Source: Levilinea saccharolytica
GTDB taxonomy: Bacteria > Chloroflexota > Anaerolineae > Anaerolineales > Anaerolineaceae
Reading direction: 5' to 3'
Assembly (NCBI RefSeq): GCF_001306035.1
Contig: NZ_LGCM01000011.1
Span: 1-34,753, forward strand
DNA length: 34,753 bases
Position 1 is the stretch's first letter; the number at the start of each line of letters is the position of its first letter. The translations under genes were made by a program, and so were the position numbers. Below the pieces are notes generated by a model. The model was not told the DNA's origin. It ran no database searches and saw nothing but the letters and a program-made list of their open reading frames with translations. Shown here piece after piece: positions 9,296 to 16,769 of the stretch.

Positions 9296-9334
9296 TTGAT
9301 TCGCTCATTTCCTTGTAATATACTAGTGATATAT
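9296..9334 (+). promoter_or_regulatory. Predicted promoter and possible operator of the GntR gene
   Basis: TTGATT at 9296-9301, a 17-nt spacer and TATACT at 9319-9324 form a good sigma-70-type promoter. Overlapping and following the -10 box is an AT-rich near-palindrome centred on ACTAGT (9322-9327), with ATAT on both sides. GntR/FCD repressors usually bind such short palindromes over their own promoter, so autoregulation is a reasonable inference. Confidence 0.55.
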
Positions 9335-9350
9335 CAGAAGAACACACCCA

Positions 9351-10061
9351 TTGAATCCCATGCCCTCTAACCGCGACCCCCTCCTTTCTGCCCAGGCCTA
9401 CCAGTGCATCAAAACCGCTGTGGTCACCTGTGAGCTCGACCCCGGGCAGCACATTGTCCAGGCCGATCTGGCCCAGCGCTTTCAATTGGGCATCACCCCT
9501 ATCCGCGAAGCCCTGCGTCAGCTGGCCCAGGAGGGCTTTGTTCAGCCTGTCCCCCGCCTGGGCTACATCGTGGCCCCCATCACCGCCCAGGATGTGCTTG
9601 AAATTTACGAAATGCGCCTGATTTTAGAAAGCGCTGCTGTGCGCCTGGCCGCCCTGCGCGCCGCCCCCGCCGCCCTGGATGAAATTTCACAATCGGCCCA
9701 CTTCACCTACACCTTTAAAGACCGCCAATCCTATTCTGACTTTCTGCAGCGCAACGCCGAGTTCCACCATGCCATCGCCGCCGCCGCGGGCAACCTGCGT
9801 CTGGCCGAACAGGTGGGCCGCACATTGGACGCGCTCAACCGCGTCTTTCACCTGGGCCTCGACCTGCGCGACAGCGCCGAAGAAATGCGCAGCGACCATA
9901 TCGCCCTGGCCCAGGCCCTTTTGCAGCGCGACGCGGACCAGGCCGTCCGCCACATCCAATCCGAAATCGAACGCTCGCAGGTGCGCGTCCTCGAAGCCCT
10001 GCGCCGCGGCCCCACCGCCGCCCTGATCGCTAACCACCATCTGCTTTCCCCCCACGCTTAG
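9351..10061 (+). CDS. GntR family transcriptional regulator with FCD domain
   Basis: DNA-binding regulator of 236 residues. An N-terminal winged helix-turn-helix covers about residues 10-75, with the recognition region LAQRFQLGITPIREALRQLA and the wing EGFVQPVPRLGYIVAPIT. A C-terminal all-helical FCD ligand-binding domain covers about 85-225, starting IYEMRLILESAAVRLAA and containing EFHHAIAAAAGN, the usual place for a metal-binding histidine. TTG 9351 has AGAAG about 9 nt upstream; an in-frame ATG lies at 9360 and either could be used. Its stop codon overlaps the ribosome site of the downstream PLP enzyme gene, so the two form an operon and the regulator probably responds to a small acid or to the product of that enzyme. 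The ligand is unknown. Confidence 0.92.
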   Translation: MNPMPSNRDPLLSAQAYQCIKTAVVTCELDPGQHIVQADLAQRFQLGITPIREALRQLAQEGFVQPVPRLGYIVAPITAQDVLEIYEMRLILESAAVRLAALRAAPAALDEISQSAHFTYTFKDRQSYSDFLQRNAEFHHAIAAAAGNLRLAEQVGRTLDALNRVFHLGLDLRDSAEEMRSDHIALAQALLQRDADQAVRHIQSEIERSQVRVLEALRRGPTAALIANHHLLSPHA

Positions 10062-10072
10062 GAGCCTTGCCC

Positions 10073-11524
10073 ATGACCTCCTCCTCCGATTGTCAATCCA
10101 GCTTATCTGTCGAAGCCTGTTCCCAGGCTAAAGCCGAATTCCTGCGGGACTTCCCCCAGTTTGCCAGCACCCATGTGCTGGATGAGCTGCGCGCCGTGGA
10201 ATACGCGCGCCTCGACCGTTTGGGACATATCTATCTGGATTACACCGGCGGCGGCCTGTATGCCGATTCACAGGTGCAGGCCCACAAAGACTTGCTCCTC
10301 AGCCATGTCTTCGGCAACCCCCATTCCTCCAACCCCACCTCGCTCTCCATGACCCACCATGTGGAGCAGGCGCGCGCCTACGTGCTGGAGTTCTTTAACG
10401 CCGATCCCCAGGAATATGTGTGCATCTTCACTCAAAACGCCAGCGGCGCCCTGCGCATTGTGGGCGAATCTTACCCCTTTGCCCCCGGCGGCCATTACAT
10501 GCTCAGCTTCGACAATCACAACTCGGTCAACGGCATCCGCGAATTTGCCCGCACCAAGGGCGCCCAGGTCACCTACATCCCCGTTCTGCCCCCCGATCTG
10601 CGCATGGATGAGCAGCGCCTCCTCGAAGGGTTGGAGATGCCCGGCGGTGAAGGCCGCCGCCTGCTGGCCTATCCGGCCCAATCCAACTTCTCCGGCGTCC
10701 AGCACCCCCTGGAATGGATCGCGCTGGCCCAATCCAAAGGTTGGGATGTCCTCCTGGACGCGGCGGCTTTTGTCCCCTCCAACCGCCTGGATCTCTCGCA
10801 GGTACACCCCGATTTTGTGAGCATGTCTTTTTACAAGGTCTTTGGCTACCCCACCGGCGTCGGCGCGCTCATAGCCCGCCGCCAGGCCCTCACCAAGCTG
10901 CATCGGCCCTGGTTTGCGGGCGGCACCATCACCGTGGCTTCGGTACAGGGCGACCGTTTCTTCTTACATGAAGGCGCTGAGGCCTTCGAAGACGGCACGC
11001 TAGATTACCTCAGCCTGCCCGCCGTTGAAATTGGCCTGCGCCACATCGCCTCCATCGGTTACGACACCATTCACACCCGTGTAGCCTGCCTGACCCAATG
11101 GCTGCTCCAGCAGCTGACCGCCCTGCGCCACTCCAATGGAACCCCTATGGTCAAAATCTACGGGCCGGTGGCTGGTGAGCAGCGCGGCGGGACCATCGCT
11201 CTGAATTTCTTCGACCCCTGCGGCCATTTTGTGGATCACCGCCGCGTGGAAGCCTGCGCCAACCAGGTCAACATCTCCCTGCGCACGGGCTGCTTCTGCA
11301 ACCCCGGCGGGGGTGAGGTGGCTTTGGGCCTTTCAGCCAACGAACTGACCACCTGCTTCACCGGCCATCAGCGCATGACCATTGACGATTTCCGCCGCTG
11401 CATTGACGATCACAGCACCGGCGCGGTGCGCGTGTCGGTTGGCCTGGCCTCCACCTTTGAGGATGTCTATGCCCTGATCGCCTTCGCCCGCGGGCTCACA
11501 GACCGCACCGCCGACTGCGTTTAG
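10073..11524 (+). CDS. PLP-dependent aminotransferase class V, molybdenum cofactor sulfurase-like
   Basis: A 483-residue fold-type I PLP enzyme related to cysteine desulfurases and most similar in motif style to the N-terminal domain of eukaryotic molybdenum cofactor sulfurase. Seen in sequence: YLDYTGGGLY (about 54-63), GNPHSSNPTS (81-90), cofactor-binding D229 in LLDAAAF, the predicted Schiff-base lysine K255 in MSFYKVFGYPTG, and RTGCFCNPGG (404-413) with a Cys-x-Cys pair, where sulfurases carry the persulfide cysteine. No MOSC domain follows, unlike the full eukaryotic protein. ATG 10073 was preferred over TTG 10067 because AGGAG lies at 10060-10064, 8 nt upstream. It is co-transcribed with the GntR gene. 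The gene overlaps the convergent PhaR-like gene by 4 nt at its 3' end. Actual sulfur acceptor unknown. Confidence 0.85.
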   Translation: MTSSSDCQSSLSVEACSQAKAEFLRDFPQFASTHVLDELRAVEYARLDRLGHIYLDYTGGGLYADSQVQAHKDLLLSHVFGNPHSSNPTSLSMTHHVEQARAYVLEFFNADPQEYVCIFTQNASGALRIVGESYPFAPGGHYMLSFDNHNSVNGIREFARTKGAQVTYIPVLPPDLRMDEQRLLEGLEMPGGEGRRLLAYPAQSNFSGVQHPLEWIALAQSKGWDVLLDAAAFVPSNRLDLSQVHPDFVSMSFYKVFGYPTGVGALIARRQALTKLHRPWFAGGTITVASVQGDRFFLHEGAEAFEDGTLDYLSLPAVEIGLRHIASIGYDTIHTRVACLTQWLLQQLTALRHSNGTPMVKIYGPVAGEQRGGTIALNFFDPCGHFVDHRRVEACANQVNISLRTGCFCNPGGGEVALGLSANELTTCFTGHQRMTIDDFRRCIDDHSTGAVRVSVGLASTFEDVYALIAFARGLTDRTADCV

Positions 11525-12036
11525 CCTTCGGCCGCCCCCGCCGAGCGGGTGCGCAGCGCCTCCAATTCCTTTTGCAGGGCTTCCACCTGCGCAGCCAGAT
11601 CGGCCACTTCTTGCGGAGCGGCTGACTCTGGCTTTTCTTCTTTCGCCAGCAGCAGCGCCTCCAGCCGCTCGCGTTCCGCTGGGCTGATCTGTCCCTGCGC
11701 TTCCAGCGCCGCCAGCCGCCGCCGGATTTCACCCTCGGCGTGTTCCACCGGCGCACCAAAAGCGCGCAGTCCTTCTTTGATCTCAGAGATCGTGCGGCTG
11801 CCCACTCGGATCATGCGCTCCAGCGCCGCGGGTGAAAAGATCCCCCCGCTTTGCTTTTCCTGTTCAAACAGGATTTGCAGCAGGGTCAGCGTGGTCAGGT
11901 CAGCCCCGCTGGCGTGATCCACCACCTGCACCTCTTCACCCGCGCGGATCATGGCCTGCAGAGCTTCCAGGGTCACATAGGCGTTGTCCTGGGTGTCGTA
12001 GAGCTTACGGTTGGCATATCGTTTAATCACGCGCAT
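11521..12036 (-). CDS. phaR: PhaR-like polyhydroxyalkanoate synthesis regulator
   Basis: A 171-residue protein with the PHB/PHA accumulation regulator DNA-binding domain at residues 2-62 (MRVIKRYANRKLYDTQDNAY, followed by VTLEALQAMI, EVQVVDHASGADLT and LLQILFEQE). This family represses phasin and PHA synthesis genes and senses PHA granules in proteobacteria. The C-terminal half (about 95-168) is charged and predicted to form coiled coils. The gene follows the phasin-like gene with a 6-nt gap on the minus strand, so they form one operon. Its stop codon overlaps the stop of the convergent PLP enzyme gene by 4 nt. No PHA synthase is in the window. The DNA-binding domain call is firm; the PHA role in this organism is inferred from the family and neighbour. 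Confidence 0.85.
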   Translation of the reverse strand: MRVIKRYANRKLYDTQDNAYVTLEALQAMIRAGEEVQVVDHASGADLTTLTLLQILFEQEKQSGGIFSPAALERMIRVGSRTISEIKEGLRAFGAPVEHAEGEIRRRLAALEAQGQISPAERERLEALLLAKEEKPESAAPQEVADLAAQVEALQKELEALRTRSAGAAEG

Positions 12037-12042
12037 CGCGGC

Positions 12043-12417
12043 TCACTCGCCCTTGCCCTGAGCCGCTTTCAGCGCCTCAATCTGGCGGGTCAGCTCGGCC
12101 ACCTTCGCCTGCAACTCAGCCAAATCCGCCGAGCTGGCAGCAGCGGTCTTGTCTTTGTGCTCCGCAGCTTCGCGGCGCTCGCGCAGAATCTTTTCACGCC
12201 GTTCCAGCACCTCGCGCATCAGCCTGCGCGCGTCTTTCTCGGCCATTTCCCCGCGCTCGATCATGCGGCCCATAAAAGAAGTGATCTCCTCTTCAGCTAC
12301 GGCCGCCGCTCCCACGGAGGCCAGCAAAATCTTGCGGGAAAGCTCCCAGAAGGTCTTGGCACTTTCGCCCGACTTCCCTTCCGCCGATTCAGCGGTCTTT
12401 TCTTGAGTCTCGTTCAT
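12043..12417 (-). CDS. Phasin-like PHA granule-associated protein
   Basis: A small helical protein of 124 residues resembling the PhaF/phasin family (polyhydroxyalkanoate synthesis regulator phasin). Residues 20-42 (AKTFWELSRKILLASVGAAAV) form the amphipathic start typical of granule-associated proteins, followed by EEEITSFMGRMIERGEMAEKD and a long charged coiled coil to the C-terminus (ELQAKVAELTRQIEALKAA). AAGGAG at 12425-12430 lies 7 nt before the start ATG (12415-12417). It is the first gene of a two-gene operon with the PhaR-like gene. A 5-bp hairpin (12431-12446) directly abuts the ribosome site. Phasins coat PHA granules in the cytoplasm; the role here is inferred. Confidence 0.75.
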   Translation of the reverse strand: MNETQEKTAESAEGKSGESAKTFWELSRKILLASVGAAAVAEEEITSFMGRMIERGEMAEKDARRLMREVLERREKILRERREAAEHKDKTAAASSADLAELQAKVAELTRQIEALKAAQGKGE

Positions 12418-12430
12418 TTTAAAGCTCCTT

Positions 12431-12446
12431 CTGCCGTTTCAGGCAG
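12431..12446 (-). promoter_or_regulatory. Small hairpin next to the phasin ribosome site
   Basis: CTGCC and GGCAG separated by 6 nt form a 5-bp inverted repeat immediately upstream of the AAGGAG ribosome site. It resembles the TGC-rich palindromes (CTGC...GCAG) reported as PhaR targets in Paracoccus, so it may be an operator and not an RNA structure. Confidence 0.35.
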
Positions 12447-12463
12447 TCTCACAGGATATCATA

Positions 12464-12501
12464 ACGCAGCGCGTCATCATGATCATCATAACGCGCTGCG
12501 T
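12464..12501 (-). promoter_or_regulatory. Inverted repeat flanking the phasin -10 box, likely operator
   Basis: ACGCAGCGCGT at 12464-12474 and ACGCGCTGCGT at 12491-12501 are exact reverse complements separated by 16 nt. Each arm is itself nearly palindromic (ACGC...GCGT). One arm fills the promoter spacer and the other lies near the expected transcription start, the classical layout of a repressor site. The adjacent PhaR-like protein is the obvious candidate binder. Confidence 0.65.
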
Positions 12502-12513
12502 CAAAGATGTCAA
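12485..12513 (-). promoter_or_regulatory. Promoter of the phasin/phaR operon
   Basis: On the minus strand a consensus -35 box TTGACA (12508-12513), a 17-nt spacer and TATGAT (12485-12490) form a near-ideal sigma-70-type promoter about 68 nt upstream of the phasin start codon. Confidence 0.8.
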
Positions 12514-12602
12514 TCCCCTTTTCCGTGTCTCCCTGGCCCATCATGCAGGAGAATTGTCATGGTTTTAGGAAAAAGTACTGTTGATCTTAGGATGGTTTAC
12601 AC

Positions 12603-12631
12603 ATGACAAATGTCCCTTCGTGTTGTATAAG
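12603..12631 (+). promoter_or_regulatory. Promoter of the hydrogenase operon
   Basis: ATGACA (12603-12608), a 17-nt spacer and TATAAG (12626-12631) form a good promoter 48 nt upstream of the first subunit gene. The -10 box is framed by a perfect inverted repeat, TGTTG (12621-12625) and CAACA (12632-12636), and more widely by TCCCTT (12613-12618) and AAGGGA (12645-12650). This nested symmetry suggests an operator. It is not a clear Rex or FNR site. Confidence 0.65.
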
Positions 12632-12678
12632 CAACATAGGTTTCAAGGGAATCCCATCATCCACCAAGGAGGCCTTCC

Positions 12679-13173
12679 ATGATGTATTTATTGATCGTGG
12701 CAGGACTTTTGGTGTGCGCCATTCAGGCGGTTCGCTCAGCTCGTTTGCTCTCCTCAGCCTTATGGCTGGCGGGGGCCAGCGCCCTGACGGCCCTTTTCAT
12801 GTATTTGCTTGGCGCCCCCGAAGTCGCTGTCATCGAACTGAGCGTTGGCGCAGGTCTGGTCACCGTCCTCTTTGTCTTCGCCATCAACATCGCTGGTGAA
12901 GAAGAGGGTCTGTCCGGCTCCCCCCTGCCCGCCCCGCTCACCATTGCCCTCATTTTGATTGTCGTTGTTTCGATCGGCTGGCTCGCTCTTCCCGCTCTCA
13001 ACATCGAACTGCCCATGCTGATCCCCATGAATCTCTCTTCCATCCTCTGGGGCAGCCGTGCCATTGACGTCCTCTTGCAGATCGTCCTCATCTTCGCTGG
13101 CACGCTCGGCATGCTTGGTATGTTAGGCGAATCCAAACCCGCCAAGCCGCATCACAAGGAGGCCCAGGAATGA
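12679..13173 (+). CDS. Hydrogenase membrane subunit, MbhD/NuoJ-like (DUF4040 type)
   Basis: First gene of the hydrogenase operon, 164 residues with about five membrane helices. Residues 47-70 (EVAVIELSVGAGLVTVLFVF) match the conserved core of MbhD/MrpA-C-terminal and NuoJ-related proteins, with a buried Glu pair and a glycine-rich bend. Hydrophobic stretches also lie at about 3-20, 24-45, 83-105 and 124-150. An ideal AAGGAGG precedes ATG 12679. The next gene starts within its last codon (ATGA overlap at 13170). In complex I-type machines this subunit forms part of the central hydrophilic axis of the membrane arm. Assigning it to MbhD rather than NuoJ is uncertain. Confidence 0.8.
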   Translation: MMYLLIVAGLLVCAIQAVRSARLLSSALWLAGASALTALFMYLLGAPEVAVIELSVGAGLVTVLFVFAINIAGEEEGLSGSPLPAPLTIALILIVVVSIGWLALPALNIELPMLIPMNLSSILWGSRAIDVLLQIVLIFAGTLGMLGMLGESKPAKPHHKEAQE

Positions 13174-13481
13174 ACCTCTCTCCCTCCATGTTGGCGGTCA
13201 TCGCCATTTTAGGCCTTTTGGGTGTTGGTTTCTACGCCCTGCTCGCCTCCCGCAATCTGATCAAAGTCATTGTGGGCCTCCAGATCCTGGTCAAAGGTTC
13301 CATGCTGGCCTTTGTCCTGGCGGGGCGCCTGGTGGGCAATGTCACCCTCGGCCAGAGCCTGGCCCTCACGGTCATCGTGGTGGATACCATCGTCGCCGTG
13401 ATCGGCCTGGCCATCTCCGTTCAGATCCGCCGCCATTTTGGCACCCTGGACGTTAAAGCCCTCACCACCCTGCGGAGATAA
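13170..13481 (+). CDS. NuoK/MrpC-like membrane subunit
   Basis: A 103-residue protein with three membrane helices, matching the NuoK/MrpC/MbhG-type small subunit. Helices lie at about 5-25, 31-52 and 62-85. In NuoK a key glutamate sits in helix 2 (GLEL); here the equivalent segment reads VGLQILVKGSML with Q38 and K42, and helix 3 has D72 in VIVVDTIVAVIGLAI, where related proteins carry an acid. The proton-path residues therefore differ from those of standard NuoK and are closer to antiporter or hydrogenase relatives. AAGGAGG lies 8 nt upstream of the start. It overlaps the previous gene by 4 nt and is 2 nt from the next. Confidence 0.85.
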   Translation: MNLSPSMLAVIAILGLLGVGFYALLASRNLIKVIVGLQILVKGSMLAFVLAGRLVGNVTLGQSLALTVIVVDTIVAVIGLAISVQIRRHFGTLDVKALTTLRR

Positions 13482-13483
13482 CC

Positions 13484-15232
13484 ATGGCGGCCACTTTCAT
13501 TCTTCTTTCCATTGGCATTCCCTGGCTGGGTGCTTTGCTGGTCTGGTGGGTCGGTGACCAGCACCCCAAACTCCAGCACACCCTGGCGGTGGTCTTCTCG
13601 GTTTTGGCGGGTGCTGCGGCCCTGGCCCTCATCCCCAACGCCGCTACTGCCGCCGCCGTCACCTTCCCGGTGGGCGGGTTGTTCGGCGATTTCACCTTCA
13701 TCCCCGACGGCCTGGGCGTCTTTTTGGCCGCCGTGGCCACGGTGGTCGGCTCGCTGGCTGTGATCTTCTCGGTCAATTACATGCACGGCGAACACCAGTT
13801 GGGCCGCTACTACGCCATGGTGCTCTTCTTCATCGGCGCCATGGTCGGTCTGGTGCTCACCAGCAATTTGCTGCTCGTCTTCGTCTTCTGGGAAATCACC
13901 GCGCTGTGCTCTTACGCTCTCATCTCCTTCCACAACGATGATCCCAAGGCGGTCAAAGGCGGCATCAAAGCCCTCATCATCACCCAAATCGGCGGTGTGG
14001 GCCTGCTGGCAGGCGCGCTGCTGGTCTACAGCTATTTCGGCACCTACGACCTGAACTATTTCATCGCCAACGCAGGCTCCTTGCCCGCGGGCGTGCTGGC
14101 CGCCGCTGCTTTCGGCTTCCTCATCGCCGCCGCTGCCAAATCGGCTCAGTTCCCCTTCCAAACCTGGCTTCCCGACGCGATGGAAGCCCCCACCCCCATC
14201 AGCGCCCTCATCCATGCGGCCACCATGGTCAACGCCGGTGTCTATCTGCTGGCGCGTTTTTACCCGGCCTTTAAGGATGTCCCCGGCTGGACCACCGCCG
14301 TGGTGATCGTGGGCATGCTCTCCGCCCTCCTGGCGGCGCTCATGGCCTGCGTGGCCACCGATCTGAAGCGCGTTCTGGCCTACTCCACCGTCTCTCAGCT
14401 GGGCTACATGGTCTATGCCATCGGCGCAGGCGGTGTGTTTGCCAGCCAGTTCCACCTCTTCAGCCACTCGGTCTTCAAAGCCCTGCTCTTCCTGGCTGCG
14501 GGCGCCGTCATCCACGCCGTGGGCACGCGCGATATGCGCCAGATGGGCGCGCTGGGCAAGCAAATGCCCTTCGTACGCGCCGTGTTCGTCATCGGCGCCC
14601 TGGCGTTGGCCGGTTTGCCCATTCTCAACGGCTTCTGGAGCAAAGAGCTGGTGCTGGAAGCTGGTCTGCACGGCGGCCCCATCTGGGCCTTCGTGGTGAT
14701 GGTCTTTGTCGCTGGCCTCACCGCCTTCTACACCTTCCGCTGCGTCTACCTGGTCTTCTACGGTGAAGCCCGCTCGCACCTGCACGGGCACGACGCCCAA
14801 ACCGCCATGAAGGTCTCCCTGGGTCTGCTGGCCCTGGGAACCCTGACCACCTGGCTGCTGGTGGGTCCCTTTGGCAAGCTGCTGCACGACACATTGCCCG
14901 CCCATGAAATTCACGCCCTGCCGCTGGGCGAGGTAGCCCTGGAGATCTTCACCGCCCCGGCCACCTACATCGCTCTGGCGGTCATCGCCGTGGGTCTGCT
15001 GTGCTGGTGGATGCGCGACCGCCTGGCCGGGTTAGCCTCGGCGCTGACGGGCCTCTCCCGCGCGGCTGCGGATTCCTTCGGCTTCGAAGCCGTCAACCGC
15101 GGCATCGTTTCCGCCACCCAAAACTCCGCCGAAGCCCTGCGCGTCACCCAGACCGGTCTTCTCAACTGGAACGTCCTGGGCATCCTGGCCGGACTGGTCA
15201 TCGTCATCGCCATTCTGGCCTTTGGAGCGTAA
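13484..15232 (+). CDS. NuoL/MrpA/HyfB-like antiporter-type subunit
   Basis: A 582-residue ion-translocating membrane subunit of the Mrp antiporter/complex I family. The proton-path residues are intact: E137 in VFVFWEITALCSYALISF, K219 in AAAKSAQFPFQTWLPDAMEA, H244 in PISALIHAATMVNAG, and later lysines in LKRVLAYSTVSQLGYMV and HLFSHSVFKALLFLAAGA. An N-terminal NADH-Ubiquinone_oxidored N domain (about 65-115) precedes the Proton_antipo_M core (about 125-420). A C-terminal extension to 582 suggests the lateral helix typical of NuoL. GGAGAT precedes ATG 13484. It pumps ions when the hydrogenase module is driven by ferredoxin oxidation (inference from relatives). Confidence 0.95.
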   Translation: MAATFILLSIGIPWLGALLVWWVGDQHPKLQHTLAVVFSVLAGAAALALIPNAATAAAVTFPVGGLFGDFTFIPDGLGVFLAAVATVVGSLAVIFSVNYMHGEHQLGRYYAMVLFFIGAMVGLVLTSNLLLVFVFWEITALCSYALISFHNDDPKAVKGGIKALIITQIGGVGLLAGALLVYSYFGTYDLNYFIANAGSLPAGVLAAAAFGFLIAAAAKSAQFPFQTWLPDAMEAPTPISALIHAATMVNAGVYLLARFYPAFKDVPGWTTAVVIVGMLSALLAALMACVATDLKRVLAYSTVSQLGYMVYAIGAGGVFASQFHLFSHSVFKALLFLAAGAVIHAVGTRDMRQMGALGKQMPFVRAVFVIGALALAGLPILNGFWSKELVLEAGLHGGPIWAFVVMVFVAGLTAFYTFRCVYLVFYGEARSHLHGHDAQTAMKVSLGLLALGTLTTWLLVGPFGKLLHDTLPAHEIHALPLGEVALEIFTAPATYIALAVIAVGLLCWWMRDRLAGLASALTGLSRAAADSFGFEAVNRGIVSATQNSAEALRVTQTGLLNWNVLGILAGLVIVIAILAFGA

Positions 15233-15235
15233 TCC

Positions 15236-16756
15236 ATGAACCCAACGACTGCTTTCCCCTGGATGATTGCGCTGCCCCTCGTGGCCGCTCCCATCATTTA
15301 TCTGATTGGCCGCCTCTCCGTCCGCAGCCGCGCCCAAAGCGCCGCTCCGGCCCGCTGGATGGCCATTGTGGTGCTCCTGGTGACCGCTGTGCTGGCGTTC
15401 TTCGCAGCTCAGCCGATTCTCCAGGGCAAAACCCTCACCCTCACCTTCTATGCCATCTCCCTGCGCCTGGATGGGGTCGCCCTGCTCCTCGGCGCCACGG
15501 TTACCTTCCTCGGCTTGATGGTGGCCATCTTCTCCCTGCGCTACATGCACGGCGACGAAGGCGAAGAGAAATACTACGCTCTGCTCGTCGCTATGGTCGG
15601 CAGCATCATCGGCCTGGGCTGCGCGGCGGATCTCTTCAACCTGTGGGTCTGGTTCGAGGTCATGGCTATCAGCTCGTTCATGCTGGTCGCCTTCTACCGC
15701 GATCAGCCCGCCTCGCTGGAAGCCGGTCTGAAATACCTGGTGCAGAGTGCCGCCGGTTCGGTTCTGATCCTGCTGGGCATCGCCCTGGTCTTCGCCTCCA
15801 CCGGCATGTTAGACCTGGCTGCCATCCGCAGCGTGGTCAACGGCCCCGCCCCCATCCTCATCGCCGCGGGCGCCCTCTTCATCATCGGTTTCGGTGTCAA
15901 GGCCGCCTTCGTGCCCCTGCACACCTGGCTGCCCGATGCCCATTCCCAGGCCCCCTCCGGCATCTCCGCCATGCTGTCCGGCATCGTCATCGAAGCCGGT
16001 CTGGTGGCCATGCTGCGCGCCCTGGGAGCTTTGGCCGCCGTCTCTTCGCTGTGGGGCGTGCTGCTGCTGATCTTCGGCGCCTTCAACATGCTGGTCGGCA
16101 ACCTCATGGCCCTGCGCCAGGAACAGGTCAAGCGTCTGCTGGCCTACTCCTCCGTCAGCCACCTGGGTTACATGCTGGTGGGTCTGGGTGCTTCCATCAC
16201 CTTCCCTCTGATGGTGGGAACCAACGGGGCCGAAGGGGCTTTCTTCCACCTCTTCAACCACGCCACCATGAAGGGTCTGGCCTTCCTTTCCGTCGGCGCT
16301 CTACTGTACGCCCTGCACATCGCCCGCGGCGACCACGGCCCGCTGGTGCTCTCAGACCTGGATGGAGCCTCGCGCCGCTATCCGGCGGTGGCCTTCTCGC
16401 TGGCGGTAGCGGTCTTGGCCCTGGGCGGGCTGCCCCCGCTCTCGGGCTTCATGTCCAAATGGATGATCTTCGTAGCCGGCTTCCAGTCGCAGAACGGCTG
16501 GATGATCGCCCTGGTCATCTTCATGGCCCTCAACTCCGTCCTCTCCCTGGGTTACTACGCCCCCCTGGTGAACCGCATGTTCCGCCACACCCCCGCGCCC
16601 ATCGTTGAAAACGGCGCGCGCGTGTCGGTCTCCATGCGCGTGCCTCTGGCGCTGCTCACCCTGCTGACTGTGGTGCTGGGCTTTTGGCCCACCCTGCTCT
16701 CCTGGCTAACGGCCCCCGCCGCTGCGGCCCTCATGGCCTGGTTTGGCGTTCAATAG
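15236..16756 (+). CDS. NuoM/NuoN/MrpD-like antiporter-type subunit
   Basis: Second antiporter-like subunit, 506 residues and about 14 membrane helices. Key residues: E141 in LFNLWVWFEVMAISSFMLV, K222 in VKAAFVPLHTWLPDAHSQAP, a lysine in VKRLLAYSSVSHLGYML and another in FHLFNHATMKGLAFLSVGA. It resembles the MrpD/NuoN-type subunits of group 4 hydrogenases. It starts 3 nt after the NuoL-like stop and is followed after 13 nt by the NuoA-like gene. With this gene the operon has two antiporter-like subunits, whereas respiratory complex I has three. Confidence 0.94.
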   Translation: MNPTTAFPWMIALPLVAAPIIYLIGRLSVRSRAQSAAPARWMAIVVLLVTAVLAFFAAQPILQGKTLTLTFYAISLRLDGVALLLGATVTFLGLMVAIFSLRYMHGDEGEEKYYALLVAMVGSIIGLGCAADLFNLWVWFEVMAISSFMLVAFYRDQPASLEAGLKYLVQSAAGSVLILLGIALVFASTGMLDLAAIRSVVNGPAPILIAAGALFIIGFGVKAAFVPLHTWLPDAHSQAPSGISAMLSGIVIEAGLVAMLRALGALAAVSSLWGVLLLIFGAFNMLVGNLMALRQEQVKRLLAYSSVSHLGYMLVGLGASITFPLMVGTNGAEGAFFHLFNHATMKGLAFLSVGALLYALHIARGDHGPLVLSDLDGASRRYPAVAFSLAVAVLALGGLPPLSGFMSKWMIFVAGFQSQNGWMIALVIFMALNSVLSLGYYAPLVNRMFRHTPAPIVENGARVSVSMRVPLALLTLLTVVLGFWPTLLSWLTAPAAAALMAWFGVQ

Positions 16757-16769
16757 GAGGTGAATCAAC

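Noticed and set aside
12581-12650. FNR or Rex operator at the hydrogenase promoter
   Set aside because: TTGAT occurs once without its partner half, and the TGTTG/CAACA palindrome does not fit the Rex consensus TTGTGN8CACAA.
13421-14914. 497-codon minus-strand frame opposite the NuoL-like gene
   Set aside because: Gly/Asp/His-rich composition typical of the antisense of a GC-rich membrane gene; no start signal or domain.
15001-16608. 535-codon frame overlapping the two antiporter subunit genes
   Set aside because: Out-of-frame shadow rich in Arg, Pro and His; the other frame has intact antiporter motifs.
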